48,117 nucleotides of DNA from Myxococcales bacterium (GTDB lineage Bacteria > Myxococcota_A > Polyangia > Haliangiales > Haliangiaceae). This document shows, piece by piece, positions 18,599-26,478 of the stretch. The number at the start of each line of letters is the position of its first letter. Positions within the stretch are counted from its first letter, which is position 1. A program made the translations under genes and the position numbers. Where the stretch lies: NCBI GenBank assembly GCA_947483555.1, contig CANKMW010000073.1, positions 1 to 48,117 of the forward strand, given 5' to 3'. The notes under the pieces are model-generated. The model saw nothing but the letters and a program-made list of their open reading frames with translations, had not been told where the DNA came from and ran no database searches.

Positions 18599-19321
18599 TC
18601 AGCCCGGCACCTCGTCGATCCCGAGGAGGCCGTGGCGGCGCCAGCCGATCGTGAGCAACCAGGTCGTGGGTGCCGCGGTCGGACGGGCGCGGCGGAGGAG
18701 CCGACGCAGCCACGGGACGTCGGTGCGGATCGGCTCGCTCCAGCCGTCGAACCACAGCGCGCTGGAGTACGGATCGATCCAGGTCCGCGCGAGGCGCTGG
18801 CCGCGCTCCGCGGCGTGGTGGCGGCCGTTGAGCAACACGTACCGGACCGCGTTGCGTACCTCGCGCGGGGTGCGAAGCGCGCGCGCGTGGTAGCGCTCGC
18901 GGAAGAACGTGCCGGTGCGGCCGAGGTGCTTGTTGATCCGGCGTGCGAGCCGGACCATCAGGCCCTGCATGCCGCGCGCGAGCCGGACCTCGTTGTCGGC
19001 CTCGTTGATCAGGTGCAGGTGGTTGCCGAGGACGTTGAAGTGGACGATCCGGAAGTCCTCGCGGTGCCCCGCAGCCTCGATGATCTCGCGGATGATGTCC
19101 ATCACCGGCTCCCGACGCAGCGAGCCGACCTCGTCGGCGAGCCGCAGCGTGACGTGGTGCGGGTGGTGGCGCGAGGCCTTCGGCCGAGCGACGTGCGCGC
19201 ACGTCGTGCGTCCGCGCGGGCGTCCCGCGCCGGGTCGCCATCCGCCGCGTCCGGTCGGCTTGCGCGCCTGGTCCAAGGTCATCTGCGCGGATGGGGGTTT
19301 CCTCGGCTGGCGTCGGGTCAT
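18599..19321 (-). CDS. REP-associated-type (Y1/HUH) transposase, probably catalytically impaired
   Basis: This 240-residue protein runs from ATG 19321; ATG 19282 is an alternative start. The N-terminus is basic (RGGWRPGAGRPRGR). The domain shows HVTLRL, the HUH motif in GNHLHLINEAD, and a C-terminal segment RTGTFFRERYHARAL...RYVLLN as in REP-associated tyrosine transposases (RAYTs). At the place where RAYTs carry the nucleophilic Tyr ahead of the N/INK motif, this protein reads VRLARRINKHLGR, so the Tyr appears to be missing. It would normally mobilise REP hairpins, and REP-like units occur at 16151-16261 and 39086-39130. Its upstream side contains CAGAGGGGTCTGACAC, possibly an end signal. 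Confidence 0.8.
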   Translation of the reverse strand: MTRRQPRKPPSAQMTLDQARKPTGRGGWRPGAGRPRGRTTCAHVARPKASRHHPHHVTLRLADEVGSLRREPVMDIIREIIEAAGHREDFRIVHFNVLGNHLHLINEADNEVRLARGMQGLMVRLARRINKHLGRTGTFFRERYHARALRTPREVRNAVRYVLLNGRHHAAERGQRLARTWIDPYSSALWFDGWSEPIRTDVPWLRRLLRRARPTAAPTTWLLTIGWRRHGLLGIDEVPG

Positions 19322-19433
19322 TGATTCTAGGCAGAGTTCTATCAGAGGGGTCTGACACGACTCCCGACACCCTCGCGGCACAAAACCCAAGGAGTCCTGA
19401 CACACGCGGCCGGTTCCCCGGTGCGCCCTGGGT

Positions 19434-19594
19434 CGTTCGAGACCACGACACGCCCATCGCCGGGTCGCAGCAGATCCACAGGACGTCTCCGCGCCGGATC
19501 GGAGGCGCCTCGGTCGGCTCTGGCGGAGCCGGCGCCGGGCGACGTTGCCGCCTGCGCGCCTTCACGGTCGTCCAGAAGCTCGAGCTGCGCCGCC
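19434..19594 (-). pseudogene. Truncated copy of the mazEF junction
   Basis: 19451-19594 matches 23954-24097 at all but three positions. That covers the 3' end of the antitoxin (QLELLDDREGA) and the 5' part of the MazF-type toxin (RRGDVLWICCDPA). The 19434-19450 part continues the match to 23911-23932 after a deletion of about 25 bp. The toxin frame is broken and no full gene remains. The copy ends 9 nt from the kinase 1 stop codon. Confidence 0.8.
19451..19594. repeat. 144-bp direct repeat, left copy (mazEF junction)
   Basis: Same orientation as 23954-24097 with a constant offset of 4503 bp and no indels. The pair brackets kinase 1 and most of the toxin gene. Confidence 0.88.
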
Positions 19595-19603
19595 TTGCCC
19601 AAT

Positions 19604-22600
19604 TCAGCGCTCGGAATCAGCGCACACTCGCACCCCGACGGTGAGGTCTCGCATCGTCGGCTCAGCCACAACGCGGTTGATCGACTGCGCGGTCAGGCTT
19701 CCATCGAAGTAGTACGCCCCGCCGCGCAGGTGGAACCCTTCGGCCGACTCGACCCACTCCCAGACGTTGCCAGCAAGGTCGAGCACCCCGAAGACCGAAA
19801 TGGACGCGGGGTAGGAGCCAACGGCGTCAGGGCCAAAGCCGAATGGCTCTCGACCATACGTCTCATCGATGTTGGCTTCGTCAGGTCCCAGCACCATCCC
19901 ATGCGGATACCTTCGATTGTCGGCTCCTCGCGCTGCCCGCTCCCACTCAAGCTCAGTGCAGAGCCTGGCTCTCGCAACTCGGCCCGAGTTAGCGAGCCAC
20001 TGCACGTACGCGCGGGCATCGTCGAGCGAGACCCCCGACACCGGCATCTGAAGCCACGGCTGCGATGCTCGCACCTTCCGACCCGGGTACGAGATCAGGG
20101 CGTCGCTCGACGCCGTGTAGCTTCTTGTGGACGGCTGTAGCGTCAGGCTCCAGCCCGTCGAATCGCGTTGCAGCTCGACGCTGCCACGGTCGAACGTCGC
20201 GCCTTTCGGCCTGCGGCGCTCGCGCTCCTGGGCCGAGAGCGCCTCGAGAAACTCGATCCACTCCGTGTAGGTCGTCTCATGGATCGCGATGAGGAACGAT
20301 TCGACGCTCCGGACGTGCTCGGGGTGCGTCGAGAGGAAGGCCTTGCGGAGAACCTCCTCGACGTCGCTGCCGTACAGCATGCGCCCGCTGGGAACGAAGG
20401 CGAATCCGCCGGGAATCCGCGGCGGCGGCATTGGAGCCCTGATGGAGACGGCCTCACCACGACCGAGCAGCACCGGGTACGGCTGGCTGCGGCCAGCGTC
20501 CAGGGTGAGGCGCAGGAGGTACGATCCGCCGGGCAGCTCGATGGGCGCGACGGGCACCCGCCCGAGGTCGCGCACCGGCACGGCGTGCCGTAGGCCGCGC
20601 TGATCGCTGTCATAGCGAAGTAGCTCGACGCGCGCATTCGACGGCGGCAGGGTGCTAACGCTGAGCCGAGCGGGAGCGTCCCACTGGCGCAAGTACGCTC
20701 CACTGCGGTCGTGAAGGCGCAATCGCTGGATGAGCTCGTCGGTGGGCCGGTGCCAGCGCTCGGCGTCGAGGGCGCGAAGGTAGAGCATCTCGGCCAGCCG
20801 GTCACGGACGTCGCCACGGCCCGCGTCGACAATCAGCGCGGCTTCCAGCGCCTGACTCGCCGCGGTGCGCGCGTGGTCGACCTCGGCCTGCAGTCGGATC
20901 GCTTCGGCCCACTCCTCCTCGGCCCTGGCGCTGTCGCTGCGGTCGAATCCCGCGAACGCCGAGGTGCGGAGCGCGTCCACCTTGGCGGCGACCTGCGCGG
21001 CACGCGAGATCTCGCGGTCGGCCTCCACCACGTGGGCCGCGACCCGCCGATCTTGCGTGCGCTCCTGGTCGCCGCGAACCGCGAGGTAGCCGCCGATCGC
21101 GGCGAGCACGACCACGGCGGGTGCACCGACGATCAGCCAACCGCGGCGTCGCACGGCGGCATGCGAGCGCGCCACGAACGCCCGCGCCGCCGGGGGGAGC
21201 TCGCCGACCGGGACTGCCTGGGCCTCGTCGAGCTGGCGCTTGCCCCACAGAGCGTCGCGCGGGCGGCCGAGGCGGTCCCACTCGGCGGCGGCCTTGGCGA
21301 TGCGCGCCTCGATGACGCGGCCATCGGCGTCCTGGTGGAGCCAGGCGCGCAGCGTCGGCCAGCCGTCGATCATGGTCTCGTGGGCGATCTCGTACGCGGT
21401 GCTGCCCTCGTCCTCGCGGGCGACGACCAGGCGGGCGCGGACCAGGGCCTCGACGGCGGCGCGGGTCTCGGGAGTGCCGGCGACCTCGGCTTCGCTTCGG
21501 CGCGCACGCGTGCGATCGGAGGTGATCAAAGACAGAAGAACGCCGCGCGCGGCAGTCCGCACGTTCGGGAGCAGGGCAGCGATGGCCGCATCGGCGTGCA
21601 GGCTGAGCGCGCCGGCGACGCCGCCCAGCGCGTCAAGCGACGCCGCGGTGATGGTCTCTGTCGCTCGGTCACGAGCCTCCCACAGCTCGCTCAGCGCGAA
21701 CTGCAGGAGCGGAAGGCTCCCGCCATCCGCCGCTGCGACCAGTTCATCCACCAGCCCATCGTTCTCGAAGCGGACGCCGGTCGCCTTCGCTGGCCCGATC
21801 ACCGCCTCGCGAATCGCTTCGGGGCCGAGCGGGGGCAGCAACAGGAGCGCACGCTCGATCTCACCAGCGATCGGCGCCAACCGCGTCAACCGGGCGATGT
21901 AGTCACCGCGCACGGTGGCGAGAACGCGGAGCTGCGGGCTGCGCACCACCAGCGAAGCGATCAGGCGGGTGACCTGCTCCGCCGCTCGGACGCTGGCCAG
22001 GGTAACCAGCTCCTCGAACTGATCGATGAACAGGAGCAGACCGCCGTCTGCGCCGAGCCGGGCACGGATGCGATGGACCACCTCATCGGGATCGCTGGCA
22101 ATGAACGCGGCGAGCTCGACCTCGGCAACTCCAGCAAGAGGCGCCAGCGCCGCCGTCAGTACGGTCTTCGGCCATCGGCCAGGCACGACCCGCAGGACCT
22201 GAAAGCGCCGGTCGCCCAATGTGCCTTCGACGACACGGGGCAACACGCCAGCGCGACAGAGTGACGACTTCCCGACCCCCGACTCACCGGCGACAAGCAC
22301 GAACGGATCGACGGTCAGGCGCTCGAGCACAGTGCGGATGGCGCCGTCGCGACCAAAGAACAGGCGGCGGTGCTCGGCCTCGAACGCCGACAGACCGCGA
22401 TACGGATTGCCCGCGGGCAGGTCGCCCGAAGTGCGACCGCTGGCGGTGGCCTCGAGCGCGTCACGGAGTTCCTCGCCGGAGGCGAATCGCTCCGCCGACA
22501 GCCGGCGCAGGCAGCGATCGACGATCTCGGCGAAGCGAGCATCCACGCCCGGGGTCCTCGACAAGAGCGGCGCGGCATCCACGTGCAGGACGAGCTCACG

Positions 22601-23425
22601 CAGCGTGGTTGCGTTCTCGGCGCGGTGCGGCGGCCCACCGGTACACAGCTCGTAGAGCAACGCGCCAAGCGAGTAGATGTCCGAGCGCGGCGTGGCCGGG
22701 TCGCCGCGCCACGCCTCTGGTGACATGTACATCGGGGTTCCCATCACCGCGCCGGCGACCGTCACCTCCGCACGCGCCGGAGTCGGCGATGCAACCGGCG
22801 ACGTACCCGGCCACTGCGTCCCGAGAAATGGCGGATCGACCGGCGCGCTGGCACTGTCGGCGGCAGGCGCCGCCGTGGGCGTGGGCGGCGCAGTGCCAGC
22901 GGTCACCGGCGGCCTTGGCTCGTCGTGGTCACGAAACGCCGTCTCGAAGAACTTGGCCAGGCCGAAGTCAAGGATCTTGACCTCGCCGGAATCGGAGATG
23001 ATGGCGTTGGCCGGCTTGAGATCGCGGTGCAGCACGCCACGCCGGTGCGCCGCCGCCAGGCCTCGCGCCAGGCCGACCGCGATCTCGAGGGTGCGCCGCC
23101 ACGGCACCGGCCGCTCCATCTTGTCGAGGCTGTCGCCGCGCACGAACTCGGAGATGAGGTACGGCCGCGGCCCCAGCTCGCCGATCCGATGGACCGTGAT
23201 GATGTTGGGGTGCTGCACTCGGGCCGCGGCGCGGGCCTCCGTAATAAAACGCTGTCGAGCGCTGTCGCTGTCGACGAACCCCGAGATGAACTTGACCGCC
23301 ACCATGCGGTCGAGCAGCGCGTCGTGGGCCAGCCACACCTGCCCCATGCCGCCGCGCCCGAGCGCCTTCACGAGCCGGTACTCGTCGAAGCTCACGGGCG
23401 GGATCCAGTCGGCGGCGGCCCCCAT
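19604..23425 (-). CDS. Giant receptor kinase 1: Ser/Thr kinase-STAND NTPase-TM-PEGA-like-SUMF1
   Basis: This 1273-residue protein starts at ATG 23425; a TTG five codons upstream is possible. Residues about 10-300 are a Hanks kinase with GRGGMGQVW, MVAVKF, HRDLKPAN, DFG and GTPMYMSPEAW, interrupted by a Pro/Ala-rich insert after DFG. About 340-720 is a STAND-like P-loop NTPase: NPYRGLSAFEAEHRRLFFGRD, Walker A GESGVGKSS (about 378), Walker B LLLFIDQFEEL (about 462). A TM helix lies at about 760-782. Residues about 920-995 are PEGA-like and 1004-1273 a SUMF1 fold (GNVWEWVES, LRGGAYYFDG, GVRVCAD). No Cys pair follows RGGAY, so it is not a formylglycine enzyme. The head should be periplasmic. Paralog: 26479-30354. 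Confidence 0.92.
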   Translation of the reverse strand: MGAAADWIPPVSFDEYRLVKALGRGGMGQVWLAHDALLDRMVAVKFISGFVDSDSARQRFITEARAAARVQHPNIITVHRIGELGPRPYLISEFVRGDSLDKMERPVPWRRTLEIAVGLARGLAAAHRRGVLHRDLKPANAIISDSGEVKILDFGLAKFFETAFRDHDEPRPPVTAGTAPPTPTAAPAADSASAPVDPPFLGTQWPGTSPVASPTPARAEVTVAGAVMGTPMYMSPEAWRGDPATPRSDIYSLGALLYELCTGGPPHRAENATTLRELVLHVDAAPLLSRTPGVDARFAEIVDRCLRRLSAERFASGEELRDALEATASGRTSGDLPAGNPYRGLSAFEAEHRRLFFGRDGAIRTVLERLTVDPFVLVAGESGVGKSSLCRAGVLPRVVEGTLGDRRFQVLRVVPGRWPKTVLTAALAPLAGVAEVELAAFIASDPDEVVHRIRARLGADGGLLLFIDQFEELVTLASVRAAEQVTRLIASLVVRSPQLRVLATVRGDYIARLTRLAPIAGEIERALLLLPPLGPEAIREAVIGPAKATGVRFENDGLVDELVAAADGGSLPLLQFALSELWEARDRATETITAASLDALGGVAGALSLHADAAIAALLPNVRTAARGVLLSLITSDRTRARRSEAEVAGTPETRAAVEALVRARLVVAREDEGSTAYEIAHETMIDGWPTLRAWLHQDADGRVIEARIAKAAAEWDRLGRPRDALWGKRQLDEAQAVPVGELPPAARAFVARSHAAVRRRGWLIVGAPAVVVLAAIGGYLAVRGDQERTQDRRVAAHVVEADREISRAAQVAAKVDALRTSAFAGFDRSDSARAEEEWAEAIRLQAEVDHARTAASQALEAALIVDAGRGDVRDRLAEMLYLRALDAERWHRPTDELIQRLRLHDRSGAYLRQWDAPARLSVSTLPPSNARVELLRYDSDQRGLRHAVPVRDLGRVPVAPIELPGGSYLLRLTLDAGRSQPYPVLLGRGEAVSIRAPMPPPRIPGGFAFVPSGRMLYGSDVEEVLRKAFLSTHPEHVRSVESFLIAIHETTYTEWIEFLEALSAQERERRRPKGATFDRGSVELQRDSTGWSLTLQPSTRSYTASSDALISYPGRKVRASQPWLQMPVSGVSLDDARAYVQWLANSGRVARARLCTELEWERAARGADNRRYPHGMVLGPDEANIDETYGREPFGFGPDAVGSYPASISVFGVLDLAGNVWEWVESAEGFHLRGGAYYFDGSLTAQSINRVVAEPTMRDLTVGVRVCADSER

Positions 23426-23654
23426 CGCTGCACGATTCAACCACGAGCCGTATGCTTGGGTCGATGCGAGTGCGAGCTTGCTGGATCGCGACGCTCGCCG
23501 TGGCTGCGGGACTCCAAGACCGGTTCAGGCAGGGCGCAGGGGCAGAAGGCCCGCGGCCCGCGGCCCGGATCGCCGCGGTCGGCAACACCACGACGCTGCC
23601 TCGCGAGCAGCGGACGTCTGATCACGAGCACGGCTTCGCGCCGCCGCGCGCGTT
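23426..23654. other. Junction between kinase 1 and the toxin gene
   Basis: Homology with the kinase 2 upstream region continues only to about 23449 (CACGATTCAACCACGAGCC) and then stops. A plus-strand frame at 23464-23658 begins with a signal-peptide-like MRVRACWIATLAVAAG but continues without protein-like composition, so it is at best a remnant. GGCCCGC repeats lie near 23552-23566. Confidence 0.4.
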
Positions 23655-24068
23655 CTAGACGTGGGCAAGGCCGAGATGCATCGCCAGCGCGCGGTCGATT
23701 TCCGCGAGCGTCTGCGAGCTGACTTTGCCGGCGCGCCCGGTGACCCGCGTCCGGTCGTAGGTCATGACCATCGACGCGTTGGCGACGCGGTCGTCCGTGA
23801 GCGACGAACGAGGCCGCCGAAGGTCGGCCATGTAGGCGCGCCCGGCGCGCTCCGCGCTGTAGGCCTGGGTCGGGATCACGGTGATCGCCTGGCCGAACCG
23901 GTTCGCGATGTCGTTCGACACCACGACACACGTGCGAGTCTTCCGGGGCTCGGCGCCCATCGCCGGGTCGCAGCAGATCCACAGGACGTCTCCGCGCCGG
24001 ATCGGAGGCGCCTCGGTCGGCTCTGGCGGAGCTGACGCCGGGCGACGTTGCCGCCTACGCGCCTTCAC
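23655..24068 (-). CDS. MazF/PemK-type endoribonuclease toxin
   Basis: This 137-residue protein starts at GTG 24068, overlapping the antitoxin end by 14 nt; upstream in-frame residues belong to the antitoxin region. The family signature is visible: RRGDVLWICCDPAMGAEPRKTRTCVVVSND..N, followed by ITVIPTQAYSAERAGRAYMADLR. MazF/PemK toxins are sequence-specific RNases held inactive by the paired antitoxin. The N-terminus carries a basic Pro-rich extension (RRRQRRPASAPPEP) before the fold. Part of the gene (to 23954) is duplicated at 19451-19594. It shares transcription with the antitoxin ahead of it. Confidence 0.88.
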   Translation of the reverse strand: MKARRRQRRPASAPPEPTEAPPIRRGDVLWICCDPAMGAEPRKTRTCVVVSNDIANRFGQAITVIPTQAYSAERAGRAYMADLRRPRSSLTDDRVANASMVMTYDRTRVTGRAGKVSSQTLAEIDRALAMHLGLAHV

Positions 24069-24097
24069 GGTCGTCCAGAAGCTCGAGCTGCGCCGCC
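23954..24097. repeat. 144-bp direct repeat, right copy (inside intact mazEF)
   Basis: Covers the antitoxin 3' end and toxin 5' end. The copy at 19451-19594 differs at three positions. Confidence 0.88.
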
Positions 24098-24306
24098 TCG
24101 AGGTCGGCGAGTATCTCGCGGGCGTCGCTGCGGCCGGCCGCGTAGTCACGGGCCAGCGCTCGCTGCCGTTCGAGCACCTCACGCCGTGTGATCGCCTCGC
24201 GAATCAGCTCGCGCGCCAGGGTCGCGCGCGGCTTGCCCTCGCGACGCGCGTGCCGTGCGAGGGCCCCCGACGTGTCATCGTCGAGTGTCAGATTGAGACG
24301 TTCCAT
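24055..24306 (-). CDS. Ribbon-helix-helix antitoxin of the MazF-type toxin
   Basis: This 83-residue protein starts at ATG 24306. The N-terminal pattern MERLNLTLDDDTSGALARHARREGKPRATLARELI is a ribbon-helix-helix DNA-binding fold (beta strand, then two helices with a Lys-Pro-Arg turn). The C-terminal half (RALARDYAAGRSDAREILADLEAAQLELLDD) is a charged helix likely to wrap the toxin. It overlaps the toxin start by 14 nt, so the two are coupled, and by analogy with the family it should repress its own promoter. The upstream gap to the next gene is only 46 nt. Confidence 0.86.
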   Translation of the reverse strand: MERLNLTLDDDTSGALARHARREGKPRATLARELIREAITRREVLERQRALARDYAAGRSDAREILADLEAAQLELLDDREGA

Positions 24307-24352
24307 GACACCCAGCGTAGCACGAGCATGGGCAGCGGCCGGAGCGACGGCG

Positions 24353-24895
24353 TCACGGCCGGAGCGCGACGGTCATGCCGAACACCTTGTCGTCCGAGGC
24401 CACGATCCAGGTGTGCCCGACCAGCCGCTCCGCGACACATTGCCTGACGGCGGCGGCGACCGTCGAACCCTTCACCTGCGCCTCGCGCACGTGGGCTGCG
24501 CCATCGCGGAAGACCATCTTGACGTCGACCTCGACCTCGGTCGCGGTCCCGGCCGAGCAGCCGCGGGCGCGTTCCTCGAGCGCAACGCGCGTGCTGTCGA
24601 GCTCCTCGGCGACGCTGGGCGTGGCCACGTCGGTCGACTCGGGCAGCGGACGCGACGGCGGCGCGGTGCGAACCGCGTTGACCTCGGCGCGCGTCGGCAC
24701 GCCGGCGGGCAGCTCCGACGGTACGACCGGCCGAGGCGGCAGCGGCGACCGCCGCGCAGGCGTGGGCGCCGGCTGGCTCGCCGTCACCGGCATTGCATCA
24801 GCGGCCGCCGGCTGCGATGTCGAGCTGCCACGCTGCGACAGGTAGGCGGCGAGCGCGATGGCGATGACGGCGCCGAGAGCGAGGGCCTTGCGCAT
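24353..24895 (-). CDS. Membrane-anchored Pro-rich protein, function unknown
   Basis: This 180-residue protein starts at ATG 24895 with GGTGAG just upstream; GTG 24901, overlapping the previous stop, is an alternative. Residues 1-22 are a single hydrophobic anchor (RKALALGAVIAIALAAYLS). A Pro/Ala/Ser linker follows to about residue 90. The C-terminal domain (about 95-180) has EERARGCSAGTATEVEVDVKMVFRDG and AAAVRQCVAERLVG with two conserved-looking cysteines. That pattern resembles the small AgmX/TonB-C-like domains of myxobacterial envelope proteins. It directly follows the ADYC-domain gene and was probably co-transcribed with it. No specific function is claimed. Confidence 0.65.
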   Translation of the reverse strand: MRKALALGAVIAIALAAYLSQRGSSTSQPAAADAMPVTASQPAPTPARRSPLPPRPVVPSELPAGVPTRAEVNAVRTAPPSRPLPESTDVATPSVAEELDSTRVALEERARGCSAGTATEVEVDVKMVFRDGAAHVREAQVKGSTVAAAVRQCVAERLVGHTWIVASDDKVFGMTVALRP

Positions 24896-24897
24896 GG

Positions 24898-26367
24898 TCA
24901 CTCACCGCGCCAGGGCAGCGACTTGGACTTGTTGCCGATGTAACCGTTGAAGTACTTGTCGACCCACTGCCGCCAGCCGAGCGTGTCGACCGCGAGGCCG
25001 CCGCACCAGTTGCCCTCGAGCATCTTCCAGCCCAGAATCCCCTCGTCGCATGCGTCCGGGTCGGCGTCGAGCACCGGCGTGCCCGGGTACTCGGTGCTCA
25101 GGTCGACGCCGCAGCGCCAGCGTTCGGCGTAGCGGCCACCAGCGGGGAGGAACTTGCCGGGGCACTCGTTCTCGATGTAGGCGCCGAGGGTCGCGTAGCT
25201 GGTCTCGGGCTCCTCCATCTCGTAGCGCCCGTTGATCACGCAGAACGCGCCTTCGGGGTTCCACACGCCCTCGTTGCCCCAGTCGGTCGTGGACTCCTGC
25301 ACGCCCGCCTTGTCGTAGGCGTCGATCCACGTCCCGGTGTAGGTGTGGGCCTGGCCGTCGCCGCAGTAGTCGGCGCGCACCATGCGGACGCAGGACTCGT
25401 GCAGCGGCGCGGCGACCGCATCGAACGGATCCTGCCACGGCTTGTAGCCGAAGCGCTCGGTGCACTTGGCGAGCGCGCCGTCGTCGCGGCACGCCAGCGA
25501 GAAGTTGGTGGACTCGGTGCCCGGCGTCTTGCCGCCGCAACCGGGGCCGACGCAGTCGTTCCACTTGCCGGCCACCGGGATGGCCTGGTTGTACATGCCG
25601 TCGGAGTCGGTGCTGTCACAGAGCGGGAAGCTCTCGGCGGGCTGCGACTCCCAGCACGTGTAGTAGGTCCAGCAGCCGTACGGATCCTCGCACTCGGTGA
25701 CGTTGCCGCACGTGCGCTCCGCCGGGATGCTGACGCTGAACTCGTAGGCCAGGACGTCTGCGTTCTCGTTGGCCGACGTGTTGACCCACTGAAAGCTCGC
25801 GCCGGTCCACTGCTTGATCCAGTTCGGCGTCGGATCGGGGACAACGGCGACGCGGTCGAGCCGGATCGGGATCGTGGTGTTGTTGTCGAGGTCCGCGATG
25901 AACTCGGCGCCGACCAGGTCGGCGCTGTCGAACGCGCACCAGTCCTTGGCCTCGGCGACGCAGATGCTGTCCCAGTAGTAGTAGCTGCAATACGAGTCGT
26001 ACGTGCCGACGATCTCCGCGCACTTGTTGCAGGAGGTCGGCAGCGGCGCGCCGGTGCCCTGCTGCGAGTGCGAGCAGGTCGACGGCTGGGCATCGAGCAG
26101 CGAGCCGGTGAAGTTGGTGCCGTCGAGTTTCATCGCGACGGACGCGGCGCCGAGGCTGACGCCTTGCATCCGAGCGCCCTGCATCCGGGCCCCTTGCATC
26201 CGAGCGCCCTGCATCCGGGCCCCCTGCATCCGACCGCTCTGCATCCGGGCTCCCTGCATCCGAGCGCCGTTCCGACCGTAGGATTCCACTCCATCGACTG
26301 TTAAGGATGCGTGGGCCACGGACGGAGTTGCGATAGCGGCCATAGCGACAAGGGATAGGGTTCGCAT
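24898..26367 (-). CDS. Secreted ADYC-domain protein with N-terminal pentapeptide repeats
   Basis: This 489-residue protein starts at ATG 26367 with a signal peptide ending AHA. Residues about 29-69 are pentapeptide repeats of the form GARMQ, where Ala and Met occupy the A and L positions of the pentapeptide beta-helix consensus. The rest is Cys-rich (CNKCAEIVGTYDSYCSYYYWDSIC; CEDPYGCWTYYTC). Around residue 329 lies RMVRADYCGDGQAHT, the signature of the ADYC domain seen in many myxobacterial secreted proteins of unknown function. A homologous context HESCVRM precedes it. Many cysteines suggest an extracellular disulfide-bonded protein. It sits between the two giant kinases and is followed by the anchored protein at 24353. 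Confidence 0.85.
   Translation of the reverse strand: MRTLSLVAMAAIATPSVAHASLTVDGVESYGRNGARMQGARMQSGRMQGARMQGARMQGARMQGARMQGVSLGAASVAMKLDGTNFTGSLLDAQPSTCSHSQQGTGAPLPTSCNKCAEIVGTYDSYCSYYYWDSICVAEAKDWCAFDSADLVGAEFIADLDNNTTIPIRLDRVAVVPDPTPNWIKQWTGASFQWVNTSANENADVLAYEFSVSIPAERTCGNVTECEDPYGCWTYYTCWESQPAESFPLCDSTDSDGMYNQAIPVAGKWNDCVGPGCGGKTPGTESTNFSLACRDDGALAKCTERFGYKPWQDPFDAVAAPLHESCVRMVRADYCGDGQAHTYTGTWIDAYDKAGVQESTTDWGNEGVWNPEGAFCVINGRYEMEEPETSYATLGAYIENECPGKFLPAGGRYAERWRCGVDLSTEYPGTPVLDADPDACDEGILGWKMLEGNWCGGLAVDTLGWRQWVDKYFNGYIGNKSKSLPWRGE
26166..26270 (-). repeat. Seven 15-bp tandem repeats encoding GARMQ pentapeptides
   Basis: Units begin at 26166, 26181, 26196, 26211, 26226, 26241 and 26256. 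The consensus is GCATCCGRGCSCCYT, with two alternating variants (GAGCGCCCT and GGGCCCCCT), which suggests the array grew in 30-bp steps. Confidence 0.92.
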
Positions 26368-26478
26368 CCGCCGTCCCCAATGCACCTCGAGTGCCAGCCG
26401 AAGACGACTTGAATTCTAACCAGTTACATCTCACAGCGCATCATCAGCGGTATCCGCGACCTGGCCGAGACCGCTGAT

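Noticed and set aside
23464..23658. Small plus-strand ORF with a signal-peptide-like start.
   Set aside because: The residues after the hydrophobic start have no protein-like pattern and no ribosome-binding site is seen; noted only as a possible remnant.
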